Origin: an uncultured Pelagibacteraceae bacterium
Lineage (GTDB): Bacteria; Pseudomonadota; Alphaproteobacteria; Pelagibacterales; AG-422-B15
NCBI GenBank assembly: GCA_902577765.1
Contig: CACHAK010000003.1
Coordinates: 1 to 64,000 of the forward strand
Direction: 5' to 3'
DNA: 64,000 nucleotides
Shown here: positions 1 to 10,279 of the stretch, one piece after another
Numbering within the stretch: position 1 is the first letter of the stretch
Layout of the letters: every line of letters starts with the position of its first letter
Notes under the pieces: generated by a model
Databases searched by the model: none
Told to the model about the DNA's origin: nothing
What the model saw: only the letters and a program-made list of their open reading frames with translations
Translations under genes and position numbers: made by a program

Positions 1-1161
1 ATGCTTTGGAAGTACATAAACTTTTTTTTCATAATTTTCCGAATTATTCCATAATTCAATTTGTGCTGTTACCTGGTTTGTAAAAGAAGCACTCATTACA
101 AAGCTTGGGTGCCCAGTTGCACAGCCTAAGTTTACAAGCCTTCCTTCAGCTAATAAAATGATTCTTTTTTCATCAGGAAAGGTAATTTCATGCACTTGTG
201 GCTTGATCTCATCCCATTTATAATTTCTAAGTGCATCCACTTGAATTTCGTTATCGAAGTGACCAATGTTGCATAAAATTGCTCTATCTTTCATATCTCT
301 CATGTGGTCTGCGGTAACAATATCTTTATTTCCTGTAGCAGTCACAACTATATCTGCTTCCTTAATCATTTCGTCCATCAATACAACTTCATAGCCTTCC
401 ATTGCCGCTTGTAATGCGCAAATTGGATCTGTTTCAGTAACCATTACTCTTGCACCACTTTGACGTAATGAAGCAGCACTGCCTTTGCCAACATCACCAA
501 AGCCTGCTACTATAGCAACTTTACCTGACATCATGACATCAGTTGCTCTTTTAATTCCATCAACTAAACTTTCTCTACAGCCATAAAGATTATCGAATTT
601 AGATTTGGTGACTGAGTCATTTACATTGATAGCTGGCACCATTAACGTACCTTCACTCTCCATTTTTTTTAATGCGAGTACGCCTGTTGTTGTTTCCTCT
701 GAGAGTCCTTTTACTTCTTTTAATAAGTCATTATATTCTTTATGCATTAAACTTGTAAGGTCACCACCATCGTCGAGAATCATATTTGGTTTCCAACCTT
801 CTTTACCTTCAATCGTTTGTCTTACACACCACCAATATTCTTCTTCTGTTTCACCTTTCCATGCATAAACTGGTATACCTGCTTTTGCTATTGCAGCTGC
901 AGCATGATCTTGTGTTGAAAATATATTACACGATGACCATCTGACTTCAGCACCTAATTCTACTAATGTTTCAATCAGCACAGCAGTTTGTATGGTCATA
1001 TGAAGACAGCCTAGAATTCTTGCCCCCTCAAGTGGTTTTTTTCCTTTATATTCACTTCTTAATGCCATTAATCCGGGCATTTCAGTTTCAGCAAGTGAAA
1101 TCTCTTTTCTACCGAAATCTGCAAGATTTATATCTGCTACTTTATAATCCTCATTTGCCAT
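1..1161 (-). CDS. ahcY: Adenosylhomocysteinase (C-terminus outside window)
   Basis: Cytosolic enzyme that hydrolyses S-adenosylhomocysteine to adenosine and homocysteine, removing the product inhibitor of SAM-dependent methylases. The frame is open from ATG at 1161 to base 1, giving 387 codons; the family is about 430-465, so roughly the last 40-80 residues are missing. Visible motifs are the substrate-domain stretch [16 protein letters not shown] (about 51-66), the NAD-binding loop GFGDVGKG (220-227) and the conserved NIGHFDNE. The insert around residues 103-134 (EEEYWWC to LDDGGD) is the one found in many bacterial forms. No riboswitch is apparent in the 51-base gap to chvG. Its position beside chvG/chvI is typical of alphaproteobacteria. 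Identification is firm. Confidence 0.97.
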   Translation of the reverse strand, partial: MANEDYKVADINLADFGRKEISLAETEMPGLMALRSEYKGKKPLEGARILGCLHMTIQTAVLIETLVELGAEVRWSSCNIFSTQDHAAAAIAKAGIPVYAWKGETEEEYWWCVRQTIEGKEGWKPNMILDDGGDLTSLMHKEYNDLLKEVKGLSEETTTGVLALKKMESEGTLMVPAINVNDSVTKSKFDNLYGCRESLVDGIKRATDVMMSGKVAIVAGFGDVGKGSAASLRQSGARVMVTETDPICALQAAMEGYEVVLMDEMIKEADIVVTATGNKDIVTADHMRDMKDRAILCNIGHFDNEIQVDALRNYKWDEIKPQVHEITFPDEKRIILLAEGRLVNLGCATGHPSFVMSASFTNQVTAQIELWNNSENYEKKVYVLPKH

Positions 1162-1212
1162 AGATCATAAAATATAGGTTATATACAACATTAATCAATC
1201 TTAATATTTCAT

Positions 1213-2733
1213 CTAATCTGCCAATGGTAAATTAACAATGAACTTAGCACCCATTATATTTCCACCTACTATGACGTTGTCCGCAGATATATAGCCATCA
1301 TGAGCATCTATAATTTGCTTAGCAATACTCAGACCTAAACCTGAATGACCTTGACCACTTTTATTGTCTCTAAAAGAATAAAATCTATCAAAAATTCTTT
1401 TTATGTTTGGATCCTTAATTCCTGGGCCTTCGTCAGAAATAGAAACGCTTAGATAGTTTTCCGTTGACGATAATACAATCTCAATAATACCGCCTGATGG
1501 GGAGAATGAGGCAGCATTCATTATGATATTGTCGAAGGCTTGATAAAGGAAAGATTTTTGGCCATTGACCAGAAGATTTTGATTTTCATTGGCAAAAAAT
1601 TTTATATTTAATTTATTGGAAACATTCTCTTTATAACTATGAATTAACTCATCTAAAAGTTCCCTAATATTAAAAATATTAGACTGACTTTTGTATAAAT
1701 TAACTTCATCTTTAATCATTGATGAATAATCAGTAATAATATTCTCAATTCTTGAGATATCATTTAAGATTAAATCAAGAAATTTTTTCTGCTCATCATC
1801 TAATTTATCATTTATTACATCAGTAGCCATTCTTATGGATGCAAGTGGATTTCTTATCTCGTGCATTAGATCAGCTGAATTATTTTCAGCATTATCTATT
1901 TTTTGATATAGGTTTTTAAGCATGGTATTAATAATTTTTGAAAGTTGACCAATTTCATCTTCTCTCCTATCAAGAACAGTAATTAATGGTTTCGATTTAA
2001 CGTCTGCATCTACATTTTCAGCAGCTTTTGCTAATTTTTTTATTGGCTTAAGAATTATGAAATTTAAGAAAAAAGAAAAAAGAATGAGGCTAAATGCAAT
2101 AGCTAGACCAGCTAAAAGTACATTAAACCTTATTTGATTATTAATCCTTTGAATTTCAGTATTATCTTCGTAAGCAACTATATAAAAGACATCGTCATTT
2201 AGACTCGCAGGTAAAATTGAAAATAGTTCTAACTTTTTATTTTCTTGTTGAACGTAAAAACTACTTTTTATTCCTTTTTTTGAATTATTATATTTTTCAA
2301 TAAAGATTTCGTTGTTTAGAAAGTCCCTAAAGCTAGCGGTTTTTTTGTCCAAATTCAAAATTTCATTATCATTAGAATTTTTACCAAGCTCCTCAATCTC
2401 AATTAGTGGGCTTGGAGTAATGCCGCCTGAAGCAACATCATACCCTTTTGTATCAATCACCACATTTCCTTCATTATCTAAAATTAATATAGATAAATTT
2501 TTAATCTCTAGCTTAGATAAAATAGCTTCGTATATACTTTCAGATAAATTATTTCTAAAAAAATTTGATGAATTTAAAAAATTATAAATTATTAAATTTT
2601 GATTATCGATCTCCTTGAGTCTTTTATTCAATTGATAGTTATTCAAAACAACTATTAATACTGTAGTTGCTATAGCTAGCAGAACTAGACCTAGCAAATT
2701 GTAAAATAAATATTTTTTTAATAAGCTGTTCAA
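1213..2733 (-). CDS. chvG: ChvG/ExoS-type sensor histidine kinase
   Basis: Membrane histidine kinase of 506 residues paired with the response regulator just upstream. Two membrane segments (about 8-30 and 205-228) flank a periplasmic sensor region of about 175 residues, followed by HAMP, the H-box with His291 (LMHEIRNPLAS), an N-box (about 395-410) and the G boxes DEGPGI and SGLGLSIAKQI. In alphaproteobacteria ChvG/ChvI senses acidity or envelope stress and controls envelope and central-carbon genes. The location between ahcY and chvI, with pckA beyond, supports ChvG over a generic kinase. The hprK and PTS genes usually found between chvG and ahcY are absent. What it senses here is inference. 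Confidence 0.88.
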   Translation of the reverse strand: MNSLLKKYLFYNLLGLVLLAIATTVLIVVLNNYQLNKRLKEIDNQNLIIYNFLNSSNFFRNNLSESIYEAILSKLEIKNLSILILDNEGNVVIDTKGYDVASGGITPSPLIEIEELGKNSNDNEILNLDKKTASFRDFLNNEIFIEKYNNSKKGIKSSFYVQQENKKLELFSILPASLNDDVFYIVAYEDNTEIQRINNQIRFNVLLAGLAIAFSLILFSFFLNFIILKPIKKLAKAAENVDADVKSKPLITVLDRREDEIGQLSKIINTMLKNLYQKIDNAENNSADLMHEIRNPLASIRMATDVINDKLDDEQKKFLDLILNDISRIENIITDYSSMIKDEVNLYKSQSNIFNIRELLDELIHSYKENVSNKLNIKFFANENQNLLVNGQKSFLYQAFDNIIMNAASFSPSGGIIEIVLSSTENYLSVSISDEGPGIKDPNIKRIFDRFYSFRDNKSGQGHSGLGLSIAKQIIDAHDGYISADNVIVGGNIMGAKFIVNLPLAD

Positions 2734-2760
2734 CTCTTTTATTTTAAACAGAAATATATT

Positions 2761-3459
2761 TTATTTCCATTGATATCCTGAACCATACAATGTGTGAATA
2801 GCATTGAACTTAGGATCTATTTTACGAAATTTTTTTCTAATCCTTTTTATATGACTATCGATCGTCCTGTCGTCTACATCAAGCTCATCATTATATGCTA
2901 TCTCCATTAAACGATCTCTGGATTTTACAATTCCTGGTCTTTCAACTAATTCTCTAATTATTTTGAATTCTGTTGAAGTTAAATCTTCATCAAGTTCAAT
3001 TTCTTTCCATTCACAAGAATGTCTTAAGCAGTCCAGTCTTAAATCACCATGTAGAATTATTTCATTTACATTCTTACTATCAGAATCAATTTTAACTCTA
3101 TTCAGCGTATTTTTAATTGTTTCAATTAAAATTTCTTTAGAAAAATTACCTCCTTTTGTAACATAGCCATCAACACCCTGCATTAAACCTTTCAACTTAT
3201 CTGCTTCCTGATCTTTTGATGTAAGAAATATTACTGGTACTTTAAGTTTTTCTCTTATCTTTCTGAAAAGCTCATAACCATCCATACGAGGCATCTTTAT
3301 GTCAATTACAGCTAAGGCGGGAGGATATCTAAACATCCCATTTAAAGCAGATTGACCATCAGCATAAGTATGAATTTCAAATTCTTCTTTTTTCAGAAGC
3401 TCTTCCAAGGAAATCAAAATATTTCGGTCATCATCTACGAGTGCAATTAAAGTCTTCAT
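2761..3459 (-). CDS. chvI: ChvI-type OmpR-family response regulator
   Basis: DNA-binding response regulator of 232 residues, with an N-terminal receiver (phospho-acceptor Asp53 in AVIDIKMPRMDGY, acidic pair DD at 9-10) and a C-terminal winged helix (about 130-232) ending in RIRKKFR and LYGSGYQW. It lies 27 bases upstream of the kinase on the same strand, so the two should be co-transcribed. It is divergent from pckA across a 113-base gap, the arrangement seen in rhizobia, where ChvI and pckA are neighbours. Direct control of pckA by ChvI is possible but is not shown by the sequence. Confidence 0.9.
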   Translation of the reverse strand: MKTLIALVDDDRNILISLEELLKKEEFEIHTYADGQSALNGMFRYPPALAVIDIKMPRMDGYELFRKIREKLKVPVIFLTSKDQEADKLKGLMQGVDGYVTKGGNFSKEILIETIKNTLNRVKIDSDSKNVNEIILHGDLRLDCLRHSCEWKEIELDEDLTSTEFKIIRELVERPGIVKSRDRLMEIAYNDELDVDDRTIDSHIKRIRKKFRKIDPKFNAIHTLYGSGYQWK

Positions 3460-3572
3460 ACTTCTATTTATTAATAATGAGTTATGGCATTAAAATGGCA
3501 GAAAATCATAAAAATATAACTAACAGGTATATTAACTTTGTAAATATTTGCCCTTAACATAAATGTAATTAT

Positions 3573-5177
3573 ATGTTTTTATCACACACTCATATCATGA
3601 ATAATCATCTAAATAACCAAATTATAGAAAATGCTTCTAAAGTAAGCCGTAACTTAAGTTCTGAGGAACTATATGAAATATCTCATAAGAATGGTGAAGG
3701 ACAGTTGTCTAAACACGGCGCGTTAGTTGTCGAAACAGGAAAACACACAGGACGTTCGGCGAATGACAAATTTTTTGTAAAGGAAGATGATAATAAAGAT
3801 AAAATCCACTGGGGTGATACCAACGTGCCCATTTCTGAGGAAAATTATCAAAAAATAGCTAGTTCATTTATAGAATTTGCTAAAGGTAAATCGATATACG
3901 CTCATGATTTAATGGGTGGAGCAGATAGAAATCATTCTTTAAAAGTTACAATAATTACTGAATACGCATGGCATGGTCTGTTTGCAAGGCACCTTCTAGT
4001 AAGGCCAACGTCAGAGGAAGTTGATAATTTTATTGCTGACTTTACAATAATAAATTTTCCAAATTTAAAAATGGATCCTAAATTTCATGGAACCAATAGT
4101 GAAACAGCAATTATCGTAAATTTAAAAGAGAGGGTAATTCTAATTTCAGGAACTGAGTATGCTGGAGAGACAAAAAAATCAGTTTTCACTCTCCTTAACT
4201 TTTTATTACCAGAAAAAAAAGTTATGCCAATGCATTGTTCAGTTAATACTGGGAGTGATGGTGACTCAGCAATCTTTTTTGGTCTATCTGGAACTGGTAA
4301 AACAACGTTAAGTGCTGATCCAAAGAGATCTCTATTAGGTGATGATGAGCATGGCTGGTCTGACGATGGTCTTTTTAATTTTGAGGGAGGATGCTATGCG
4401 AAACTTATTCGTTTATCAGAAGAAGCTGAGCCTGAAATATATAAAACTACTCAAATGAAGGGAACTGTCATTGAGAATGTGGTAATGAAAGAAAATGGCC
4501 TTTTAGATCTTAATGATAATTCTCTGACAGAAAATACAAGAGGGGCATATCCGTTAGACTATATTCCTGGCGTAATAAAATCAGGTAAAGCAAATCATCC
4601 AAAAAATATAATTATGTTAACAGCTGATGCTTTTGGTGTGTTGCCTCCAATCGCAAAACTGTCACCTGATCAAGCTATGTATCATTTTCTGTCAGGCTAT
4701 ACAGCTAAAGTCGCTGGAACAGAGATTGGACTGTCAAATGAACCACAGGCAACATTTTCTACCTGTTTTGGAGCTCCTTTTATGCCAAGAAATCCAATAG
4801 AGTATGGCAACCTACTCAAAGATAAGATTTCAAAACATAATGTAGACTGTTGGCTAGTAAATACAGGTTGGTCTGGTGGTGTTTACGGCGTGGGTAAAAG
4901 AATATCTATAAAAAATACTCGAAGGTTATTGGATGCTGCATTATCTGGTGAGCTTTCTAACGTTAAAATGAGAAAGGATGACAATTTCGGGTTTTTCGTG
5001 CCATTAGAGGTTAATGAAATTAATGGAAGCGTCTTAGACCCAAGAAGCACATGGACTGATTCATCTGAATATGATTTACAAGCAAAAAAATTAGTAAACA
5101 TGTTCATAGACAATTTTGTAAAGTTTGAATCTGATGTTGAAGAGAAAATAATAAATTCAGGACCTTCTCAAATTTAA
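3573..5177 (+). CDS. pckA: Phosphoenolpyruvate carboxykinase (ATP)
   Basis: Cytosolic first step of gluconeogenesis: oxaloacetate plus ATP gives PEP, CO2 and ADP. The protein is full length at 534 residues. Visible motifs are [10 protein letters not shown] near the N-terminus, the P-loop [11 protein letters not shown] and the kinase-2/metal motif [10 protein letters not shown] second in-frame ATG lies eight codons in (3597); neither start has a clear ribosome binding site. It is divergent from chvI. Its TAA overlaps the stop of the convergent MFS gene in the quartet TTAA (5174-5177), so no room is left for a dedicated terminator. Together with maeB it suggests growth on organic acids. Confidence 0.97.
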   Translation: MFLSHTHIMNNHLNNQIIENASKVSRNLSSEELYEISHKNGEGQLSKHGALVVETGKHTGRSANDKFFVKEDDNKDKIHWGDTNVPISEENYQKIASSFIEFAKGKSIYAHDLMGGADRNHSLKVTIITEYAWHGLFARHLLVRPTSEEVDNFIADFTIINFPNLKMDPKFHGTNSETAIIVNLKERVILISGTEYAGETKKSVFTLLNFLLPEKKVMPMHCSVNTGSDGDSAIFFGLSGTGKTTLSADPKRSLLGDDEHGWSDDGLFNFEGGCYAKLIRLSEEAEPEIYKTTQMKGTVIENVVMKENGLLDLNDNSLTENTRGAYPLDYIPGVIKSGKANHPKNIIMLTADAFGVLPPIAKLSPDQAMYHFLSGYTAKVAGTEIGLSNEPQATFSTCFGAPFMPRNPIEYGNLLKDKISKHNVDCWLVNTGWSGGVYGVGKRISIKNTRRLLDAALSGELSNVKMRKDDNFGFFVPLEVNEINGSVLDPRSTWTDSSEYDLQAKKLVNMFIDNFVKFESDVEEKIINSGPSQI

Positions 5178-6442
5178 GACTGCATAGCAAATTCTGCGTC
5201 TTTTTTATAATTAAAACTTGCAATATAAAAACAAAGTATTGATACAATTCCTGTTGCTCCTACAGCAACTAAAGACCAAGTATATGGCGAAGCTGTATTA
5301 TTAAATACATAATCAGCAAGATACCCTGTGACGAAGCTTCCCAATCCCATACCAATGATATTTACACCTAAGATAAATACTGCCAACATGGTGGATCTTA
5401 CTTTGTATGGAGTAAGTGTTTGCATAGCTGCAAATATTGGCCCTACCCAAAATGTAACATTCACAGATATAAAAAATAACGTGAAATAAAAAAATAAACC
5501 ACTTGGCTCAATAAATCTGTAACTTATAGTTAGCGGAGTTAATATTAAATATGAAATCGTAAGAACAGTCATTGCACCGCCCTCAAATTTGGGGCCAAAC
5601 TTATCTGTTATAACACCACCTACTACAGCACCAAACGTTCCACCTACAATAAAAAAGGTTCCAAATAGTAGGTTATAAGATGAACTTGTAAAACCTCTCT
5701 CATTGACTGCCCAAAGAAGTTCAAAATTGCCAGTGCCAAGTGGTATATGCATAAAAATACCACCAATAATTAGAAATATGATTGATTTTGAATTTGAAAA
5801 TGTCTTAAGAGTTTTTGAAATTATTTCTTTAGTAGATAAACTTTTTTCATTTTCATTTTGTATTTTTTCTTGCTCTCCTCTTATAGGCACAGCAAGAAAA
5901 TAGGTTATAATTGCCAGAACTATACCTATTAAACCCAATGTTATGAAAACTGTTCTCCATCCAAATATCGGTCCAAAGACTGAGGCTATAATTAAACCAA
6001 CTCCAACACCAAGTGGAATACCTAGGTAATAAATAGCTGATGCTGTCGCTCTTTTATTTTGTGGGAATAAATCAGAAAGCATTGAGACTGCATTTGGAGT
6101 TAGTGCTGACTCACCAATGCCAATTAAGGCCCTTGCAATTATCAAATGAACAAAGCTTTTTGCAATACCCGTGAATGCGGTCATTAAACTCCACAAAAAG
6201 ACACCTACTGCAATAATTTTCATTCTATTAAATTTGTCCCCAAGAACTCCCATAAAAATTCCAAATATCGAGTAGAAAAAAAGAAAATAAACACCTGTTA
6301 AAAGACCCCATTCAACATTTGAAAGATCAAAATCACTTTTAATTTCATTAGCAAAAGCCATTAATAAATTTCTATCTACAAAATTAAAGATATTAAGAAG
6401 TAGAAAGAAAGTTAAATACTTATTTGCAGGAAGCTTACTCAT
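5174..6442 (-). CDS. Spinster-like MFS transporter
   Basis: Inner-membrane major facilitator of 422 residues with about 12 predicted helices. The start region [19 protein letters not shown] and the loop motif GDKFNRMK resemble the Spinster (Spns) subfamily. A second MFS signature, [19 protein letters not shown], follows. The substrate is unknown; bacterial Spinster-like members are mostly uncharacterised. The start codon overlaps the stop of the upstream cytidylyltransferase-cupin gene (ATGA, 6439-6442), so the two are translationally coupled and may act on related molecules. That link is inference from position. Confidence 0.85.
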   Translation of the reverse strand: MSKLPANKYLTFFLLLNIFNFVDRNLLMAFANEIKSDFDLSNVEWGLLTGVYFLFFYSIFGIFMGVLGDKFNRMKIIAVGVFLWSLMTAFTGIAKSFVHLIIARALIGIGESALTPNAVSMLSDLFPQNKRATASAIYYLGIPLGVGVGLIIASVFGPIFGWRTVFITLGLIGIVLAIITYFLAVPIRGEQEKIQNENEKSLSTKEIISKTLKTFSNSKSIIFLIIGGIFMHIPLGTGNFELLWAVNERGFTSSSYNLLFGTFFIVGGTFGAVVGGVITDKFGPKFEGGAMTVLTISYLILTPLTISYRFIEPSGLFFYFTLFFISVNVTFWVGPIFAAMQTLTPYKVRSTMLAVFILGVNIIGMGLGSFVTGYLADYVFNNTASPYTWSLVAVGATGIVSILCFYIASFNYKKDAEFAMQS

Positions 6443-7224
6443 TTATTTAATTTTCTATCATAATCATCTTCATATCTGACAATATCGTCCTCACCAAAAT
6501 ATGTACCTGTCTGAACTTCAATTATATTTAGTGGTAAGTCAGTATTGTTTTCCAATCGATGTTTGCTACCTACTGGAATAAAAATTGAATTATTTACTTT
6601 TAAATGATGCTCACTATCATCAATCAATACAGTTGCATCACCCTTAATTACTGTCCATACTTCAGATCTTTTGGCATGTGACTGATAACTAAGTCTTGAA
6701 TTTGGATTTACCTGTATTTCCTTTATTTTATGATCATCACTATCATCAATTACTCTAAACCAGCCCCATGGTCTGTATTCAAGTGGTCCTTTCCAATTTT
6801 TTAATATCCAACTAGATGAATTCTTTTTAAAATTTCCTCCAACGCCAAATTCAAATTCTACATTTTTATTATTTTTAAATTTTTCCATCTCAGGAATATT
6901 ATCTGAGGTTCTATCCCCTCCATTTGCAAAAATTATTTTATTATCTGGATATTGATCTATTACTTTTTGAATTGCGCCTGAAGCTGAATTTAATTCATCA
7001 TCAGTAAATTCAATCGCTTTGTCCACTACAGATAAATTTGATACTATTTCAATTCTTTCCTCGATTGGAAGAAAAGGACTTCCTTTTTTTTGTACCAACC
7101 ATTGATCAGAATTGACTCCTACAATAAGTTTATCCCCTAATTTTCTTGCATCCTTTAGATATGCGATGTGCCCACTGTGAATTGGATCAAAGCCTCCAGT
7201 AACAAGAACAATTACCTCTGACAT
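6439..7224 (-). CDS. Cytidylyltransferase-like domain fused to a mannose-6-phosphate isomerase-type cupin
   Basis: Two-domain cytosolic protein of 261 residues. Residues 1-140 look like an RfaE/HldE-type nucleotidyltransferase, with VTGGFDPIHSGHIAYL carrying the nucleotide-binding HxGH (16-19). Residues 150-255 match a type II phosphomannose-isomerase cupin: RPWGWFRVID, then likely metal ligands Gln181, His183, Glu188 and His222, ending TYFGEDDIVRYEDDYDR. The pair suggests handling of a sugar or polyol phosphate destined for a nucleotide-activated sugar. No kinase domain of HldE is present. It overlaps polA upstream by one base and the MFS gene downstream by four, so it sits in one operon. 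The true substrate is unknown. Confidence 0.75.
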   Translation of the reverse strand: MSEVIVLVTGGFDPIHSGHIAYLKDARKLGDKLIVGVNSDQWLVQKKGSPFLPIEERIEIVSNLSVVDKAIEFTDDELNSASGAIQKVIDQYPDNKIIFANGGDRTSDNIPEMEKFKNNKNVEFEFGVGGNFKKNSSSWILKNWKGPLEYRPWGWFRVIDDSDDHKIKEIQVNPNSRLSYQSHAKRSEVWTVIKGDATVLIDDSEHHLKVNNSIFIPVGSKHRLENNTDLPLNIIEVQTGTYFGEDDIVRYEDDYDRKLNK

Positions 7225-10040
7225 TAATGAGCATCACTCCAATTTAGAGCATGGTTATGGTCAACTACTAAAGGTACAGAAAAATCAAATTTGGGCATTA
7301 GTGCATTTTCCATTTCTTCTATAATAATTTTTTTAAAGTGGTCTAATTTACTTTTTTTTATTTCAAAAATTAATTCATCATGAACCTGTAAAAGCATTTT
7401 ACAATCATTTGAATTTTTAATTTTACCATTTATTTTAATCATGGCTAATTTAATAATATCAGCTGCAGTACCCTGAATTGGTGCATTTATTGCTGCTCTT
7501 TCTTGAAAAGATCTAAGAGCAAAATTTTTGTCCTTAATTCTTGGAAAAAAGCATTTTCTTCCACAAATCGTCTCAACATAACCATTACTTCTACAAAACT
7601 CCTTCGTATGATCCATAAATTCTTTGATTCCTGAAAATTTTTGAAAATATTTTTTTATAAAATCCCCTGCTTCATAATTTGATATTGAAAGCTGTTTTGC
7701 AAGTCCATAGGCTGAGATCCCATATATGATTCCAAAGTTAACTGCTTTGGCTTTTCTTCTTAATTCGTTATCCACTTCTTTTAGTTTTACATTGAAAATT
7801 TCTGAGGCGGTAATTTGATGAATATCTTCATTATTTATAAACGCTTCCTTTAGTTGTGCCACGTTAGCCATGTGTGCGAGAACTCTTAGTTCAATTTGAC
7901 TATAATCGGCAGCAAACATCACATAGCCTTGATCGGGTATAAAGGCCTTTCTAATTGATTTCCCTTCCTCTGTTCTTATCGGAATATTTTGTAGATTTGG
8001 ATCTGATGATGCCAGTCTTCCTGTATTAGTTGAAGCCATAGCAAATGATGTATGTATTCTGCCTGTTTTTTTTACAATATGGTTTTGAAGTGCATCTGTA
8101 TATGTATTCTTTAATTTAGAGATTTGTCGCCACTGAATAATTGTATCAGCAACTTTATTTCCTTCATATGCAAGATCTTCTAAAACTTCAATTCCTGTGG
8201 ATTTTTCACCTGTTTTGGTTTTTTTAGGTGGCTTAAGTTTTAATTTATCAAATAAGATTTCAGATAATTGTTTTGGAGAACCAATATTAAATTTTGAACC
8301 TGTTTCCTTGTAGATTTTTTTTTCAAGTTTCTCTATTCTTTGTGAGAATTGAAATGATAAATCAATTAGATATTTCTTATCAACTTTAATTCCATTGGTT
8401 TCCATTGATTGGATTGGATTAATTAGTTCTCTTTCAATATTGGTGTAAATATAATTGCCTTTCTCTTGTTGAACTCTTTTTTTTAAAAACAAATATAATT
8501 TATAAGTTATTTCTGCATCTTCAGCCGCATAATTTAGTGCATCATCAATTTTTACTTTGTCAAATGTAATCTGTGATTTACCACTGCCAACTATATCTTT
8601 AAATTTAATTGTTTCTCTATTTAAATGAATATTGGCTAATTCATCCATATTATGCCGATTGACGCCTGCATCGAGAACATAAGACATTAACATGGTGTCA
8701 TGAAAACCCCTTACTTCAACTCCATATTTATTTAAAATTGAATTATCATATTTAATATTGTGGCCTATTTTAATTATGGACTCATCTTTCATTAAAGGGG
8801 CAATTATTGATAGAAAACTTTTGAGAGATATTTGGCATTGAATTTTCTTTTCATCATGGTCAACATGTTGCACCGGAATATAGTAGGCAATTTTCTGGTT
8901 AAAACAAAAAGAAACGCCAACTAGATTAGCCTCGATTATATTGAGCGAATCTGTTTCAACATCATATACAAATTCACCCGCATCGTAGATTTCACTAACC
9001 AACTTTTTAAGTTTTTTTTCATCATTTATTAAATTGTAAGAAGATTTAGAATTAGAAATTTTGATCGATTTTGTAAAATTATCATCTGGTTTTTCAATTT
9101 GCTTATTTAAATTTTTTAGTTTTTTGGTGCTTTTTAGCTTTTTGGATGTAATTTGTATATTTGGATTTTTTTTTCTTATCCTTTCAGATAACTTCTTTAA
9201 CTCCAACTCATCTAAAAAAGGAACTAAAGTCTCAACAGAAATTTCTTTTTTAACTAAATCATCGAGAAACGGAATATTGTTTACATCCCTTTTCAACGTA
9301 ACTAATTCTTTGCTTATAAGGATATTTTCCCTACTATCCCTGATTGTTTCTCTGCGCTTTTGCTGTTTGATTTCCTCATAGTTTTCCAAAAGATTCTCAA
9401 TACTCTGAAATTCATTAATAAGCTGCGCCGCAGTTTTAATTCCAATACCTGGTGCGCCTGGTACATTGTCAGAACTATCACCAGCCAGTGCTTGAACATC
9501 AATAACATTTTTTGGACCAACACCAAACTTTTCTAGGACTTCATTCGGGCCAATTGTTTTATTTTTCATTGTATCAATTAATTTCACCTGATTTGAAACA
9601 ATTTGCATAAGATCTTTATCCGAGGAAACTATAGATACACTCCATTTTTTATTTTCTGCAAGTGATGCATATGTTGCAATAATATCATCTGCTTCATATC
9701 CACTTAATTCAATAGATGGTATGCCAAAAGCTTTCACAGCATCCTTAATTATTTTAAATTGTGGTATTAAGTCCTCAGGTGGATCACCTCGATTAGCTTT
9801 ATATTCTTTGTAAATATCATTTCTGAAAGTTTTTCTGGCACTGTCAAAAATTACCGCTAGATGTGTTGGGCTAATCTTTTTGTCAGTATCTTCAATTAAT
9901 TTATAAAGCATATTACAAAAACCATTCACTGCTCCAGTTGGAAGCCCATCACTTTTTCGATATAGTGGTGGCAATGCATAATATGCTCTAAAAATATATC
10001 CTGATCCATCAACCAAAAATAGGTGATTTTTTTCTGCCAT
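7224..10040 (-). CDS. polA: DNA polymerase I
   Basis: Repair and Okazaki-fragment-processing polymerase of 938 residues with all three domains. The 5'-3' exonuclease occupies about 1-290. The 3'-5' exonuclease appears intact: YDVETDSL gives the first Asp/Glu pair, and GHNIKYD and YAAEDAEITYKLY supply the other acidic residues. The polymerase has DYSQIELRVLAHM, the finger helix RRKAKAVNFGIIYG and the palm motif VHDELIFE. A lysine-rich linker (about 290-335) joins the domains. Its ATG directly abuts the stop of the small zinc-protein gene upstream. Identification is certain. Confidence 0.98.
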   Translation of the reverse strand: MAEKNHLFLVDGSGYIFRAYYALPPLYRKSDGLPTGAVNGFCNMLYKLIEDTDKKISPTHLAVIFDSARKTFRNDIYKEYKANRGDPPEDLIPQFKIIKDAVKAFGIPSIELSGYEADDIIATYASLAENKKWSVSIVSSDKDLMQIVSNQVKLIDTMKNKTIGPNEVLEKFGVGPKNVIDVQALAGDSSDNVPGAPGIGIKTAAQLINEFQSIENLLENYEEIKQQKRRETIRDSRENILISKELVTLKRDVNNIPFLDDLVKKEISVETLVPFLDELELKKLSERIRKKNPNIQITSKKLKSTKKLKNLNKQIEKPDDNFTKSIKISNSKSSYNLINDEKKLKKLVSEIYDAGEFVYDVETDSLNIIEANLVGVSFCFNQKIAYYIPVQHVDHDEKKIQCQISLKSFLSIIAPLMKDESIIKIGHNIKYDNSILNKYGVEVRGFHDTMLMSYVLDAGVNRHNMDELANIHLNRETIKFKDIVGSGKSQITFDKVKIDDALNYAAEDAEITYKLYLFLKKRVQQEKGNYIYTNIERELINPIQSMETNGIKVDKKYLIDLSFQFSQRIEKLEKKIYKETGSKFNIGSPKQLSEILFDKLKLKPPKKTKTGEKSTGIEVLEDLAYEGNKVADTIIQWRQISKLKNTYTDALQNHIVKKTGRIHTSFAMASTNTGRLASSDPNLQNIPIRTEEGKSIRKAFIPDQGYVMFAADYSQIELRVLAHMANVAQLKEAFINNEDIHQITASEIFNVKLKEVDNELRRKAKAVNFGIIYGISAYGLAKQLSISNYEAGDFIKKYFQKFSGIKEFMDHTKEFCRSNGYVETICGRKCFFPRIKDKNFALRSFQERAAINAPIQGTAADIIKLAMIKINGKIKNSNDCKMLLQVHDELIFEIKKSKLDHFKKIIIEEMENALMPKFDFSVPLVVDHNHALNWSDAH

Positions 10041-10217
10041 TTATCTAAGTATAAATAATTTACTACAATACGGACAAACGATCTGATTATCATCTCCCAT
10101 ATCAAGGTATACTTTGGGGTGACCTAGTGGACCTTCAACCCCAGCGCAACTTAATTTTTTTGAATTTACATATTCAACGTCTTTATTTTGTTCGCTTTTT
10201 ATTTCTGGAGAATTCAT
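10041..10217 (-). CDS. Small CHCC zinc-finger protein, NDUFS6-like
   Basis: A 58-residue protein read from ATG at 10217 to TAA at 10041, immediately before the polA start. The zinc ligands would be Cys24, His32, Cys48 and Cys51, in the contexts SCAG, GHPKVYL and VCPYCSKLF. This matches the zf-CHCC family, whose mitochondrial member NDUFS6 is an accessory subunit of respiratory complex I; many alphaproteobacteria carry a free-standing version. A complex I role here is inference from the family. It appears to be the first gene of the polA operon and lies 62 bases from the divergent ABC gene. Confidence 0.82.
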   Translation of the reverse strand: MNSPEIKSEQNKDVEYVNSKKLSCAGVEGPLGHPKVYLDMGDDNQIVCPYCSKLFILR

Positions 10218-10279
10218 AATTAGAATGATACAAGAAATTACTTTGAAAAACTATTAATTCTAAAATTTATTATTTTTTT

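Noticed and set aside
9061..9381. 106-codon plus-strand frame over polA
   Set aside because: It is the shadow of the lysine-rich linker of DNA polymerase I, Phe/Leu/Ser-rich and without supporting signals.
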